Shown one piece after another: positions 45,882-54,256 of a stretch of 64,000 nucleotides of DNA. Each line of letters opens with the position of its first letter. Position 1 is the stretch's first letter. Source of the DNA: Ignatzschineria sp. RMDPL8A (GTDB lineage: Bacteria; Pseudomonadota; Gammaproteobacteria; Cardiobacteriales; Wohlfahrtiimonadaceae). The stretch is from positions 1,426,001 through 1,490,000 of the forward strand of contig NZ_JAPPWA010000002.1 of the NCBI RefSeq assembly GCF_029815055.1. The letters are read 5' to 3'. The notes beneath the pieces are model-generated. The model was not told where the DNA came from. It worked only from the letters and a program-made list of their open reading frames with translations, and did no database searches. Made by a program: the position numbers and the translations under genes.

Positions 45882-46883
45882 ATGAAAAGAGTCGCAATTA
45901 CTGCATTGGCACTCCTTCCGCTTGCGACAATGGTTGCAAATGGATTTGAGAAAGCCGTGGATAAACAGAAAGGGGCAACGGGCATTGAAGGGGAAACCTA
46001 TGAGTGGACACTCCCTGAAGCGATGCAACCGAGCGGGTATATTGATGAATCTAAAATGCCAGAAGGGTCGCGCTATAGCGAAATGGTGATTTTAGGGAAC
46101 AAAATTATCAATGAAACGACGCGTTATATCGGCCCACAAGCAGAAGATGAAGCGATGCGTTATGCCGGGAGCAATCTCTCGTGCGGGAGCTGTCACGCGT
46201 ATGGCGGAACTCGTCAATATCAATCGGCGTATGTCGGAGTCTATTCACGCTTCCCACAATTTCGTGGACGTGGTGATTCCATCAGCACGCTTGAAGATCG
46301 TATCAATGGCTGTATGCAGCGCAGTTTAAATGGTAAACCCTTGCCAAATAACTCCGTTGAGATGAAAGCGATGGTCACTTATATGCAGTGGCTCTCTCAA
46401 GGGATTCCTGTTGGCGCGAAAGTGGAAGGTCAGGGCTTAGTGGACATTCCTTATTTAGACCGTGCGGCCGATCCTGAGCATGGTGAAGAGGTTTATATGG
46501 AAAACTGTGTGGCCTGTCACCAACAAGATGGTTCGGGAATTGTAAACCCCGTTGCGGATACCTTCGGCGGCGCTTACTATATCTATCCACCGCTTTGGGG
46601 TGATGATAGCTATAACGATGGGGCGGGTATGTATCGCTTGATGAAAGCGGCGGCCTATATCTATCACAATATGCCACAAGATAAACCAGGCACACTTTCC
46701 ATTGAAGAAGCGTATGATGTAGCCTCATATATCAATAGCAAACCCCGTCCGAAAAAAGCGGGCATGGAAAATGACTTCCCCGATCGTCGTATCAAGCCGG
46801 TAGACTCACCCTTTGCACCTTTTGGCGATGAGTTCTCTGAAGAAGAGCACCGCTTAGGGCCGTTTGAACAGATGATTAAATAG
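45882..46883 (+). CDS. tsdA: diheme cytochrome c, thiosulfate dehydrogenase (TsdA) family
   Basis: 333 residues with an N-terminal signal peptide. Heme 1 motif C101-GS-C104-H105. The conserved cysteine C144 in LEDRINGC corresponds to the unusual heme-ligating Cys of TsdA. Heme 2 motif C209-VA-C212-H213. RSLNGKPLPNNSVEMKAMVTYMQWL is a strong TsdA block. In the periplasm it joins two thiosulfates to tetrathionate; some members run in reverse as tetrathionate reductases. No tsdB partner is adjacent. GGAGG precedes the ATG; monocistronic with its own terminator. Confidence 0.88.
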   Translation: MKRVAITALALLPLATMVANGFEKAVDKQKGATGIEGETYEWTLPEAMQPSGYIDESKMPEGSRYSEMVILGNKIINETTRYIGPQAEDEAMRYAGSNLSCGSCHAYGGTRQYQSAYVGVYSRFPQFRGRGDSISTLEDRINGCMQRSLNGKPLPNNSVEMKAMVTYMQWLSQGIPVGAKVEGQGLVDIPYLDRAADPEHGEEVYMENCVACHQQDGSGIVNPVADTFGGAYYIYPPLWGDDSYNDGAGMYRLMKAAAYIYHNMPQDKPGTLSIEEAYDVASYINSKPRPKKAGMENDFPDRRIKPVDSPFAPFGDEFSEEEHRLGPFEQMIK

Positions 46884-46903
46884 TTTCTTAAGGTCAATAT
46901 GAC

Positions 46904-46936
46904 AAAGCCTAGATTCCGATGAGTCTAGGCTTTTTT
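46904..46936 (+). terminator. intrinsic terminator after tsdA
   Basis: AAAGCCTAGA (46904-46913) pairs with TCTAGGCTTT (46924-46933) and continues in T. Confidence 0.85.
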
Positions 46937-46978
46937 CTTGCTAAGATGTTTACGAATTATAATTTTAGGGAGTGTTTT

Positions 46979-47752
46979 ATGAAAAATTACGAGCTAACCT
47001 ATGAGTTTGTAAATGACGAGTCTTTTATTAAGGGCTATAAAGAGAAGCTTGATCATTGTGGCATGCCATTATCTGGGTTTTTGTTAAGTTTTGACTTAAG
47101 GTTGCATGTAAAAACTTCTTCGAGTTACTTATTTCTATCAGATGAGGTTTGGAAGTTAAAGAATTTATTTACAGCTTTAATAAAATTAGAGTTGTTTAAG
47201 AAAAATGCTTCATGGGATTTACCGCAACTTAATATAGTAATTCCATTGATACGAGTGGTTTTAGAAGGTTTTTTTAGAGTTCTGTACGTCTATAGATTTG
47301 TAGATGAGAATAATTTTGAACAAGAAGAAATTGAAGAAAGGTTTTCTAAAATCGTAAAGATTTTTTTAAAGGAATACGATAAGTATAGAAAAGATTTAAA
47401 AAAAATTTTAGAAACTGAGGTGGACAAAGAGGCAAAACACTTTTTACCTAAATTAGAGGGAGAGGGGCAAGGGTTGAGTGTCTCTTGTATGTTACATGAA
47501 ATTTTTGGAGAGATTAGTACAGAAACAGAGAGGAAAGCGTATTTGCTTTATCGTTTTTGTTGTTTATATTCTCATGGGAATACCAATATGGGTTTATTAA
47601 AAGCTGCAAAAGTGTCCTGCCTTCCTAACGCGAATATATTTAATATCCTTGAAGATATTTCTCATCACTATATTGTTTTATTAGAAAATATTTTAAGTTG
47701 TGAAGTTTTTTCTAAAGCGGTGAGCGAATTAGAGATAAGCCCTCTTGATTGA
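46979..47752 (+). CDS. AT-rich orphan protein with HEPN-like RX6H motif
   Basis: 257 residues from ATG 46979, chosen for AGGGAG 6 nt upstream; the frame is open earlier but that part lies in the tsdA terminator. Mostly helical, Lys/Glu/Phe-rich, no signal peptide. Near residue 200 it reads YRFCCLYSHGN, an R-x6-H arrangement like HEPN nucleases; the general layout recalls DUF5677-type proteins. Base composition is clearly more AT-rich than its neighbours, a sign of acquisition. Single gene between two terminators. A role in RNA cleavage or defence is inference only. Confidence 0.5.
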   Translation: MKNYELTYEFVNDESFIKGYKEKLDHCGMPLSGFLLSFDLRLHVKTSSSYLFLSDEVWKLKNLFTALIKLELFKKNASWDLPQLNIVIPLIRVVLEGFFRVLYVYRFVDENNFEQEEIEERFSKIVKIFLKEYDKYRKDLKKILETEVDKEAKHFLPKLEGEGQGLSVSCMLHEIFGEISTETERKAYLLYRFCCLYSHGNTNMGLLKAAKVSCLPNANIFNILEDISHHYIVLLENILSCEVFSKAVSELEISPLD

Positions 47753-47772
47753 GAGCTTATCATTTTGTTTGT
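47734..47772 (+). terminator. terminator after the AT-rich orphan
   Basis: GATAAGC-CTC / GAG-GCTTATC (47734-47740 with 47755-47761), followed by a T-rich stretch. Confidence 0.6.
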
Positions 47773-47773
47773 C

Positions 47774-48859
47774 TTAATTCTCTAAATGACGTACTGGGAG
47801 AAATTGAAAAGGGGGATGATATTCAAATTTTCCGGAGACTTCACCGCCAAAGATATGGGATTGATCGGGCCCGAGATCGAGTTTTTTTACATTCTCCTCC
47901 GCGCCACTAAAATCAACTTTGTTGAGATCGACCCAGAAGAGATTCGGGGATACGGCAGATTCGAAGAAATACCGGCGAGCTTTATGATCGATCACAGTGC
48001 GCCAGCGGGTTGAAGAGATATTCGGTTCTGCTTCGGTGTTTAATCCAAAGGGAACGGAGACATTGCGTATAACACTAAAGACACTCGCAAGAGAGCTACG
48101 TTCATCGCCATCTTTAGGGATTGAGTTGATATAAAATGAGGCGCGCACAAATCGATCCGCCGCGCGATTACTGCCCGGAAGCATCACCGTGCCGCCAATC
48201 TGTTTCCAATAATCATTAAGAGCAAGTTGCTTTTCATAGGCCGGCGAATTGGTCATCACTTGATAAGCTTTATTGTGATGAATCACCTGTTTTCCATCAA
48301 TATATTCCACAATCGCGCTATCGCCATATTTATCCGAGAGCGAGAGATGAAGCGCCGCTAAACGAGTATCGCCCGGGACTTGATCGCTAATGACAATAAA
48401 CGGCTCTGCCTCAAGCGCATTGACCGCCTCTTGAACGGTGGCAAAATTATCGAGCATATATTGCGCCCAAAGTGAGAGCGATAAGGTGGGTTTGTCCACA
48501 TCGTGAGGATCGGGATATTCCGATTCCGCTAACCAAAGAAGATTCGCCGCTAGTCCCGCTTCATTCACCCCATCGGTAGTAGCAATATCATAGCCGGAGG
48601 CAATCACGCTGCCATATTTTGCCTTCCAGTGGATCGACTTTGAATTCGCCGCTCCGGTTCGATCAATTCCGCGGGGGAGAATCCATAAATTGGTGCCGAC
48701 ATCGACTTTCCAATCCATCGACCGTGCCGTCATAATCCGTTCATTATCGCCATGAAAGACAATGCGCGTACAGGCATCGGCAATGCTAAAAGAAAGTCCG
48801 CCTGCAAGCAGCAGTGTGGGAAGGATTTTTTGAATCTTTTTAATCGAAAAACGCACCAT
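47774..48859 (-). CDS. choloylglycine hydrolase family linear amide hydrolase, exported
   Basis: 361 residues; GGAG 5 nt before the ATG. Signal peptide up to SIADA, then the Ntn nucleophile C30 in ACTRIVFHGDNERIMTARSMDW, exposed by cleavage. Other family marks: GYDIATTDGVNEAGLAANLLWL, NSPAYEKQLALNDYW and SISSTRWRTVID-like NISSTRWRTVIDHKARRYFFES. Members hydrolyse bile salts, penicillin V or N-acyl homoserine lactones; the Gram-negative, exported type often acts on acyl-amides. Substrate not deducible. Monocistronic. Confidence 0.88.
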   Translation of the reverse strand: MVRFSIKKIQKILPTLLLAGGLSFSIADACTRIVFHGDNERIMTARSMDWKVDVGTNLWILPRGIDRTGAANSKSIHWKAKYGSVIASGYDIATTDGVNEAGLAANLLWLAESEYPDPHDVDKPTLSLSLWAQYMLDNFATVQEAVNALEAEPFIVISDQVPGDTRLAALHLSLSDKYGDSAIVEYIDGKQVIHHNKAYQVMTNSPAYEKQLALNDYWKQIGGTVMLPGSNRAADRFVRASFYINSIPKDGDERSSLASVFSVIRNVSVPFGLNTEAEPNISSTRWRTVIDHKARRYFFESAVSPNLFWVDLNKVDFSGAEENVKKLDLGPDQSHIFGGEVSGKFEYHPPFQFLPVRHLEN

Positions 48860-49022
48860 AAAAGCTCCTTAGATGAGGGGTTATTTAGGTTTAGTGTAGC
48901 TGAGAATTTGTAAATTAGCATTTTGTGATTGATTGCGGTCAAGGGAGCGAGTCATTGTTATAAAACGGTCACAATTGGTGTGCATATTCAACTTGTCAAA
49001 TTTCAAAATAACAAGGAATCCT

Positions 49023-49562
49023 ATGACTCAAGAGGAAAATCGGACCTTCATGGAAGATCTATTAATACTTCGTAGAATCAATGGGTTTAGTGAGCATGAT
49101 CTTGATCGTTTAAATCAGATCGCGCCACTCATTACCCCAAAACTTGCTGAATTGACCGATCAATTTTATTGTCAATTAGAACGCAGTCCCCACACAGCCC
49201 CTTATTTAGAAGGACGTGTGCAGCTCTTAAAAAAGACCCATCTTGAGTGGCTCACATCACTCTTTACGACGCGCCTAGAGGAGGATTATTTGGCTGCGCA
49301 ATGGGCAATTGGGCGCGTGCATGCGAAGTTGTATATTGCGCCGATTTTTGTGGCATCGAGTATGAGTTATCTGCGCTCTGAGTTTCCCAAGCTCTTAGAT
49401 AGTGAGATTCTTAGTGAAATAAATCATAGCAAAGATGAGCTCATTAGTTCGGTACTCAAAATGCTCGATATTGTCCATTTTGTCATCGATCAAAGCTATT
49501 ACGATCGGCTGCGCGAGGTGACCGGTATCTCTAAAGCATTGCTCCATCGCCTGATGAAATAA
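49023..49562 (+). CDS. single-domain protoglobin
   Basis: 179 residues from ATG 49023 (AAGGAATCC upstream). The whole protein is a globin-sensor/protoglobin domain: LTDQFYCQLERSPHTAPYLEGRVQLLKKTHLEWLTSLF, then IGRVHAKLYIAPIFVASSM with the probable heme-ligating His of GRVHAKLY. There is no attached signalling module (no GGDEF, MCP or kinase), so it is free-standing. Likely binds O2, NO or CO. Monocistronic; the function of solitary protoglobins is poorly known. Confidence 0.8.
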   Translation: MTQEENRTFMEDLLILRRINGFSEHDLDRLNQIAPLITPKLAELTDQFYCQLERSPHTAPYLEGRVQLLKKTHLEWLTSLFTTRLEEDYLAAQWAIGRVHAKLYIAPIFVASSMSYLRSEFPKLLDSEILSEINHSKDELISSVLKMLDIVHFVIDQSYYDRLREVTGISKALLHRLMK

Positions 49563-49668
49563 CCATGATGAAATAACACTGGGTAACAAGATCTGAGTAG
49601 GAGGGATTGATATGAATCGTGAGCGTTTAACACGATATTGATATCATAGGAGTGTTTAACGCTATGGA

Positions 49669-50736
49669 ATGACTGTTATGAGCCTGCGCATGATTCAGCA
49701 CCCTTTAATCGGGGCGTATCTTTTTCTCTTTATTTGGATGGTTGTGGTGATCGGTTGCCGGATTATCGCGTTCGATGAGATCATGATCTTTATTGGGTTT
49801 ATGGTGCCGATTGTGCTCTTTTTATATGGCGTTGCCCGCTTTGCTTTTTATCGAGAGAAATACCCAAGGGTGACGATAGCGGATATTAAGGCGATTTTTG
49901 AGCATTCCGATCAAGTGTTTAACAAGCCGATCACGATCTGCGGCATTGTGGAGACCGATGAGATGCCGATCTTTTCTGGAGTCGATCAGGAGGCACTTGT
50001 CTATACTGAGCTCGGCGCGAATCTAGATATTGGGAAGACGGCCACGCCCTCCAAATATACGGCGCTGAATAATCAAGCCGAGCAGATGGGATTTTATATT
50101 AATGATGGCACGGGGCGGGTTCGCATTTTAAATGATCGGCCACTGTCGGTGCGTAGCGAGCGCAATATCACCTTAGCAGGAGGTATTATTGCGCTTGAAA
50201 AGCGAATTCTTGTGGGGGAAGAGGTGTTGGTGACAGGCATTCCCGATAAGTGGAATGGCACATTAATGCTCGAACCTTATCAAGGGAGTATTTTCGTTGA
50301 TACCATTCTTGAGCCTGAACGGATGAGGTTTCGGGATCAATTAGTCCCGCTGTTACAGAGTGGCTTTTATACGCTCTTTATTGCGATTCTTGCAGCCTTT
50401 TTGCTTTTGTTTCGTACGATCGAGCCGGAAACCCCGTTTATTCCATTTGATTGGCTTACGCTTCTATTTCTGCACATAGTCAGTGGCTATATCGGCATTA
50501 TGGCGTTTGGCTATCTTGGGGTACTCATTAAACCGCTGGGGGTAATTAACTTAGGGTTTGCACTTGGCGGATTGATCGGGCTCGGCATACTCTTTTTGAG
50601 TCCCTTTTTGCAGCCATATGTCGATATCACCGTCGATGGGATGTTTTATGCGCTTATATGCTGTTATGCCGGCGGAATTTTTGTGTGTCTACTGAATTAT
50701 CACCGCCTTAATTATGTAACTAAGGATATTAAATAA
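49669..50736 (+). CDS. membrane protein with GIDE/MULAN-like domain
   Basis: 355 residues. Two N-terminal helices (about 11-55), a soluble central domain (about 70-225) and four C-terminal helices. The central part has NKPITICGIVETDE, ALVYTELGA, MGFYINDGTGRVRILNDRP and RILVGEEVLVTG, resembling the beside-a-membrane/GIDE domain of mitochondrial MULAN ligases and bacterial relatives (by recall). There is no RING finger, so no ligase activity is implied. The best ribosome site (GGAG 49649-49652) fits a 2-codon ATG GAA TGA at 49664, whose stop overlaps this ATG. Confidence 0.55.
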   Translation: MTVMSLRMIQHPLIGAYLFLFIWMVVVIGCRIIAFDEIMIFIGFMVPIVLFLYGVARFAFYREKYPRVTIADIKAIFEHSDQVFNKPITICGIVETDEMPIFSGVDQEALVYTELGANLDIGKTATPSKYTALNNQAEQMGFYINDGTGRVRILNDRPLSVRSERNITLAGGIIALEKRILVGEEVLVTGIPDKWNGTLMLEPYQGSIFVDTILEPERMRFRDQLVPLLQSGFYTLFIAILAAFLLLFRTIEPETPFIPFDWLTLLFLHIVSGYIGIMAFGYLGVLIKPLGVINLGFALGGLIGLGILFLSPFLQPYVDITVDGMFYALICCYAGGIFVCLLNYHRLNYVTKDIK

Positions 50737-50754
50737 CCGATTAAATAGAGTCGA

Positions 50755-52014
50755 TTAAACAAGGGCTTCCGACAGGATGCCAAAGGTCGCGCCAATGCAG
50801 ACGATGCTCCACGGGGGGAGACGCCAGAATGCAATAAGAGCAAAGAGGAGGGCGGCGATGGAAAGATCTTTGGGGCTATGGATGGTAGAGGTCCAGAGTG
50901 GCGTATAAAAGGCGGCACACAATAACCCAACCACTGCCGCATTGACAGCCATTAGGGCTCCGCGAGCTTTGCGATAACGGCGGAGGCTTTCCCAAAAGGG
51001 CATTACCCCAACCATAAGGAGAAACCCGGGGAGAAAGATCGCGATCGTAGCCATCATCCCGCCAAGTATTCCGCCAATATCCGTACCAATAAAAGCCGCA
51101 AAGGTAAAGAGTGGCCCGGGTACAGCTTGCGTTGCTCCGTAGCCTGCGATAAAGGTTTCATGAGCAATCAATCCCGTTGGCACAAATTCTTGCTCAAGGA
51201 GCGGGAGCACAACATGACCGCCTCCAAAAACAAGCGCCCCTGAGCGGTAAAACTTCTCAAATAACGTGACACCGGATTGAGGATTATCGATAAAGTAGCT
51301 CAGTACGGGGAGCCCAACGAGAAAGATCATAAAGAGCACGAGCGCACCATAGGCGATCGATTTATTAAGGGGTTGATTAAGCGGTTGTTTAATTGGGGGC
51401 GCGCTATCTCGGCCATCAGAATGGTCCGCGTTACAGAAAAATAGTCCGTAGAGAGCCGTCAATACAATAATTACCACTTGCGCAAGGGCGTGATGCCAAA
51501 GGAGCGCTACAATTAACGCAAATAGCGCAATGCCGCGGCGCGTATTATCGGGCGTTAAGGTCTTTGCCATGCCGCTTAAGGCGTGCAGCACAATGGCAAT
51601 GGCCACAAGTTTTAGCCCGTGAATTAATCCGCTTAAAAAGGGAAGCTCAAAGGCGGTGAGCGAGAGCGCAAAGAGCATTAATAAAATCACTGAAGGAAGC
51701 GTAAAGCCTAAAAAGGCAGCGATGCCTCCTAAAAGTCCTCCGCGAGTCATTCCGATGCCAAGCCCAATTTGGCTGCTCGAAGGCCCGGGGAGAAATTGAG
51801 CGAGCGCAATGAGATCGGCATACGCCTTTTCAGAAAGCCACCGGTGCCGGCGTACATAGACTTCATGGAAATAGCCTAAATGCGCCGAGGGTCCCCCAAA
51901 TGAGGTGAGCCCAAGTTTGAGCGATACGAGGAAAATCTCCCAGAACATTCTAAATTTAGATCCAAATTTCGAATGTGTCTGTGTTGAGTCATATTGTGGC
52001 GGCGTTAACATCAA
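50755..52014 (-). CDS. chrA: chromate transporter
   Basis: 419 residues, two homologous CHR halves. First: FLVSLKLGLTSFGGPSAHLGYFHEVYV and LAQFLPGPSSSQIGLGIGM. Second: FYRSGALVFGGGHVVLPLLEQEFV and GYGATQAVPGPLFTFAAFIG. These are the signature LGxxSFGGP and QxxPGP blocks of bidomain ChrA. It expels chromate using the membrane potential; many chromosomal members have no proven chromate phenotype. It ends 18 bp from the convergent GIDE-like gene. No chrB regulator is near. Confidence 0.93.
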   Translation of the reverse strand: MMLTPPQYDSTQTHSKFGSKFRMFWEIFLVSLKLGLTSFGGPSAHLGYFHEVYVRRHRWLSEKAYADLIALAQFLPGPSSSQIGLGIGMTRGGLLGGIAAFLGFTLPSVILLMLFALSLTAFELPFLSGLIHGLKLVAIAIVLHALSGMAKTLTPDNTRRGIALFALIVALLWHHALAQVVIIVLTALYGLFFCNADHSDGRDSAPPIKQPLNQPLNKSIAYGALVLFMIFLVGLPVLSYFIDNPQSGVTLFEKFYRSGALVFGGGHVVLPLLEQEFVPTGLIAHETFIAGYGATQAVPGPLFTFAAFIGTDIGGILGGMMATIAIFLPGFLLMVGVMPFWESLRRYRKARGALMAVNAAVVGLLCAAFYTPLWTSTIHSPKDLSIAALLFALIAFWRLPPWSIVCIGATFGILSEALV

Positions 52015-52223
52015 TGGATCCCTTCATAATTTAAGCGTCGGCGCGTCTTCCCGTAGCATAGCGTATTAAATCAATATGACAAGCTGATGACAAGGAGGTG
52101 ACAGGCGTTAAAGAAGTTATCAAAAGAGATTTGCATGTGGGGAGATCATTTGCCGTAAAATATGCCTAATCAATATCCATTGAACAGCCATTAAATAGCG
52201 ATTAAATAGAGAGGGGCAAAATA

Positions 52224-52874
52224 ATGAACGCAGAAAATCAACAGACAATTCAAGGGGAGCGATTTAATATCTATACGCATCTGATTGGGACGCTGCTTGC
52301 ACTCGGTGGAATGGTCTTTTTGATTGTGCATTCGAGTCTCTATCAAGATGCATGGAAGATCGTGAGCGTGTCGATCTATGGGGCGGCACTCGTTCTGTTA
52401 TATGCGATATCGACGCTCTATCACGGCCTTAAAAAAGAGCGTACCAAACAGATTTTCCAGCGCCTTGATCATGCGGTGATCTATATTTTGATTGCTGCGA
52501 GTTATACGCCTTATACGCTCGTTACCCTTCGGGGACCATGGGGATGGTCTCTCTTTGGCGTATCGTGGGGATTGTGTCTGATAGGGGTGATTCAGGAATT
52601 TTGGATCGGCTGGCGGACGCAAGTATTCTCGATGCTCTTATATGTGGTGATGGGCTGGCTCATTGTGATCGCCGCAAAACCTTTAATGCTAACGCTCTCA
52701 ACTGCCGGGTTATTTTGGCTCGTGCTCGGGGGCATTATCTATACCGTCGGCATTTTATTTTTTGTGTTCGATGAAAAGGTCAAACATTTCCATGGGATTT
52801 GGCATCTCTTTGTCATCGCAGGGAGCGCGTGCCACTATTTTAGCATTCTTTTTTATGTGGGAAATCCGCTTTAA
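52224..52874 (+). CDS. hemolysin III family (PAQR-like, TrhA/YqfA) membrane protein
   Basis: 216 residues, seven helices. Family marks: RFNIYTHLIGTLLALGG (conserved His), STLYHGL, LDHAVIYILIAASYTPYTLV, VFDEKVKHFHGIWHLFVIAGSACHY. E. coli YqfA/TrhA affects membrane energetics and lipid fluidity; the hemolysin name is historical. The conserved Ser/Asp/His set of the PAQR metal site is present. Monocistronic. Confidence 0.9.
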   Translation: MNAENQQTIQGERFNIYTHLIGTLLALGGMVFLIVHSSLYQDAWKIVSVSIYGAALVLLYAISTLYHGLKKERTKQIFQRLDHAVIYILIAASYTPYTLVTLRGPWGWSLFGVSWGLCLIGVIQEFWIGWRTQVFSMLLYVVMGWLIVIAAKPLMLTLSTAGLFWLVLGGIIYTVGILFFVFDEKVKHFHGIWHLFVIAGSACHYFSILFYVGNPL

Positions 52875-52931
52875 GGAGAGCCATTACCGATGAATCCACC
52901 AATCTATTAAGTTGTAAATTAAAATAAGGTA

Positions 52932-52960
52932 TTGACAGATAATCAAACTCCCGCTATATC
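52932..52960 (+). promoter_or_regulatory. sigma-70 promoter for the SAM-element/oxygenase transcript
   Basis: TTGACA (52932-52937), 17-nt spacer, TATATC (52955-52960). Predicted start near 52967, right at the first base pair of the RNA element that follows. Confidence 0.8.
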
Positions 52961-52968
52961 TAAGTCAA

Positions 52969-53010
52969 TGCCGATTTGAAAAAACAGCTTGCGGGCACAA
53001 CAGCTAAAGC
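52969..53010 (+). promoter_or_regulatory. SAM-II/SAM-V-like riboswitch candidate, copy 1
   Basis: Stem P1 TGCC (52969-52972) with GGCA (52994-52997). The loop starts GATTTG and ends GCTTGCG, and loop GCTT (52987-52990) can pair with downstream AAGC (53007-53010), giving an H-type pseudoknot. The tail reads ACAGCTAA. GAUUUG, CUUGC and GCUAA(A) are elements I recall from the SAM-II family. A strong promoter precedes it and a terminator follows at 53102. Class assignment is inference. Confidence 0.6.
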
Positions 53011-53101
53011 GTCCATCTTCAGACATTTTTATATGACAGCACTAGAATAGCACTGGAAAATAGATAAAATGAAGATACTCCACTAGCAACAGGTGTGACA
53101 C

Positions 53102-53133
53102 AAGAGCGGCTCAAACGGCAGCTCTTTTTTTTT
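53102..53133 (+). terminator. terminator between the RNA element and the oxygenase gene
   Basis: AAGAGC (53102-53107) pairs with GCTCTT (53121-53126) and runs into nine T (53125-53133), 28 bp before the ATG. Inside the leader of one gene, it is likely a regulated terminator. Confidence 0.65.
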
Positions 53134-53160
53134 ATGTCTTAATGTTGATAAGGAGAGACA

Positions 53161-54171
53161 ATGTCTGAGTTTAATTTACCGATCCTCGATTATGCTGAAT
53201 TTATTAAAGGGGGCGAATCCCGTCAGCAATTTGTAGCAGATTTGGGATATGCCGCCCATGAAGTCGGCTTTTTCTATCTTAAAAATCATGGTATCTCACA
53301 GAGCTTGATTGAGGATGCGTTTACCCATGCGAAAACCTTTTTCTCATTGCCACTAGAGCAAAAACGCGCCATTCACATGGTCAATTCCCCTCATTTTCGC
53401 GGGTATACCCAACTGCATGATGAGATTACTCGGGAGAATCCTGATACGCGGGAGCAACTCGATTATATGCCTGAGTATGAAGCGATCCCTCTTGATGAAA
53501 TTCCTGAGGATCAGCCTTGGTTACGTCTTCAAGGCCCAAATCAATGGCCAGAAGCGGTACCGGAACTGAAAGGGACGCTACAGCAGTTACAAAAAGAGCA
53601 AACCGAGCTCGCAAAATCGCTGCTATCGGCCTTTGCGCTCGCGCTTGGGCAAGATGAAGATGTGTTTGCGCACACCTACGCCCATAAACCCTCAGTCTTA
53701 TCGAAAGCGATTCATTACCCGGGGATTGAGGATAGTATCCAAGGGGTTGGTCCGCATAAAGATTCAGGCTATCTCACCTTTGTTCAGCAAGATGAGACCG
53801 CTGGGCTTGAGGTATTAAAAGGGGATGAGTGGGTATTGGCCGAACCGATTCCGGGCACGTTTGTGGTCAATATTGGGGAGCTATTAGAGATTGCTTCCCA
53901 AGGCTATCTTAAAGCAACACTGCATCGCGTCGTAACGCCACCTGTAGGGGTTGATCGCTATTCGCACGCCTTTTTCTTAACCTCACAACTTGATGCAACG
54001 GTACCATTAATTACATTGCCCGAGGCGCTTCAAGGCAAATCGTTTAGTATCACTCAAGATCCAAAAAATCCGCTCTTTACTCAAATCGGGAAAAACTTCT
54101 TAAAAGGGCGCTTACGTTCCCATCCCGATGTAGCAAAACGCCATTATGCCGATCTACGCATTGATGGATAA
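53161..54171 (+). CDS. isopenicillin N synthase-family Fe(II)/2-oxoglutarate oxygenase
   Basis: 336 residues; AAGGAG supports the start. N-terminal DIOX region (FNLPILDYAEF, EVGFFYLKNHGIS). Iron ligands H199-x-D201 in GPHKDSGYLTFVQQD and H255 in ATLHRVVTPP; 2-oxoglutarate-binding R266-x-S268 in DRYSHAFFLTSQL. All key residues are present, so it should be an active oxygenase. It follows a SAM-riboswitch-like leader and precedes two MetQ-like lipoproteins. I infer oxidative release or modification of an organosulfur compound, rather than antibiotic synthesis. The exact reaction is unknown. Confidence 0.85.
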   Translation: MSEFNLPILDYAEFIKGGESRQQFVADLGYAAHEVGFFYLKNHGISQSLIEDAFTHAKTFFSLPLEQKRAIHMVNSPHFRGYTQLHDEITRENPDTREQLDYMPEYEAIPLDEIPEDQPWLRLQGPNQWPEAVPELKGTLQQLQKEQTELAKSLLSAFALALGQDEDVFAHTYAHKPSVLSKAIHYPGIEDSIQGVGPHKDSGYLTFVQQDETAGLEVLKGDEWVLAEPIPGTFVVNIGELLEIASQGYLKATLHRVVTPPVGVDRYSHAFFLTSQLDATVPLITLPEALQGKSFSITQDPKNPLFTQIGKNFLKGRLRSHPDVAKRHYADLRIDG

Positions 54172-54256
54172 ATTAATGGATAGAACACTCGAAACTCTCT
54201 AGAGGATCAATAACCGATAAATCACAGGGCAAAAAAAACGATATACGTCACACAGA

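Noticed and set aside
46919-46978. Longer N-terminus of the AT-rich orphan protein
   Set aside because: It would start inside the tsdA terminator stem; AGGGAG before ATG 46979 decides the start.
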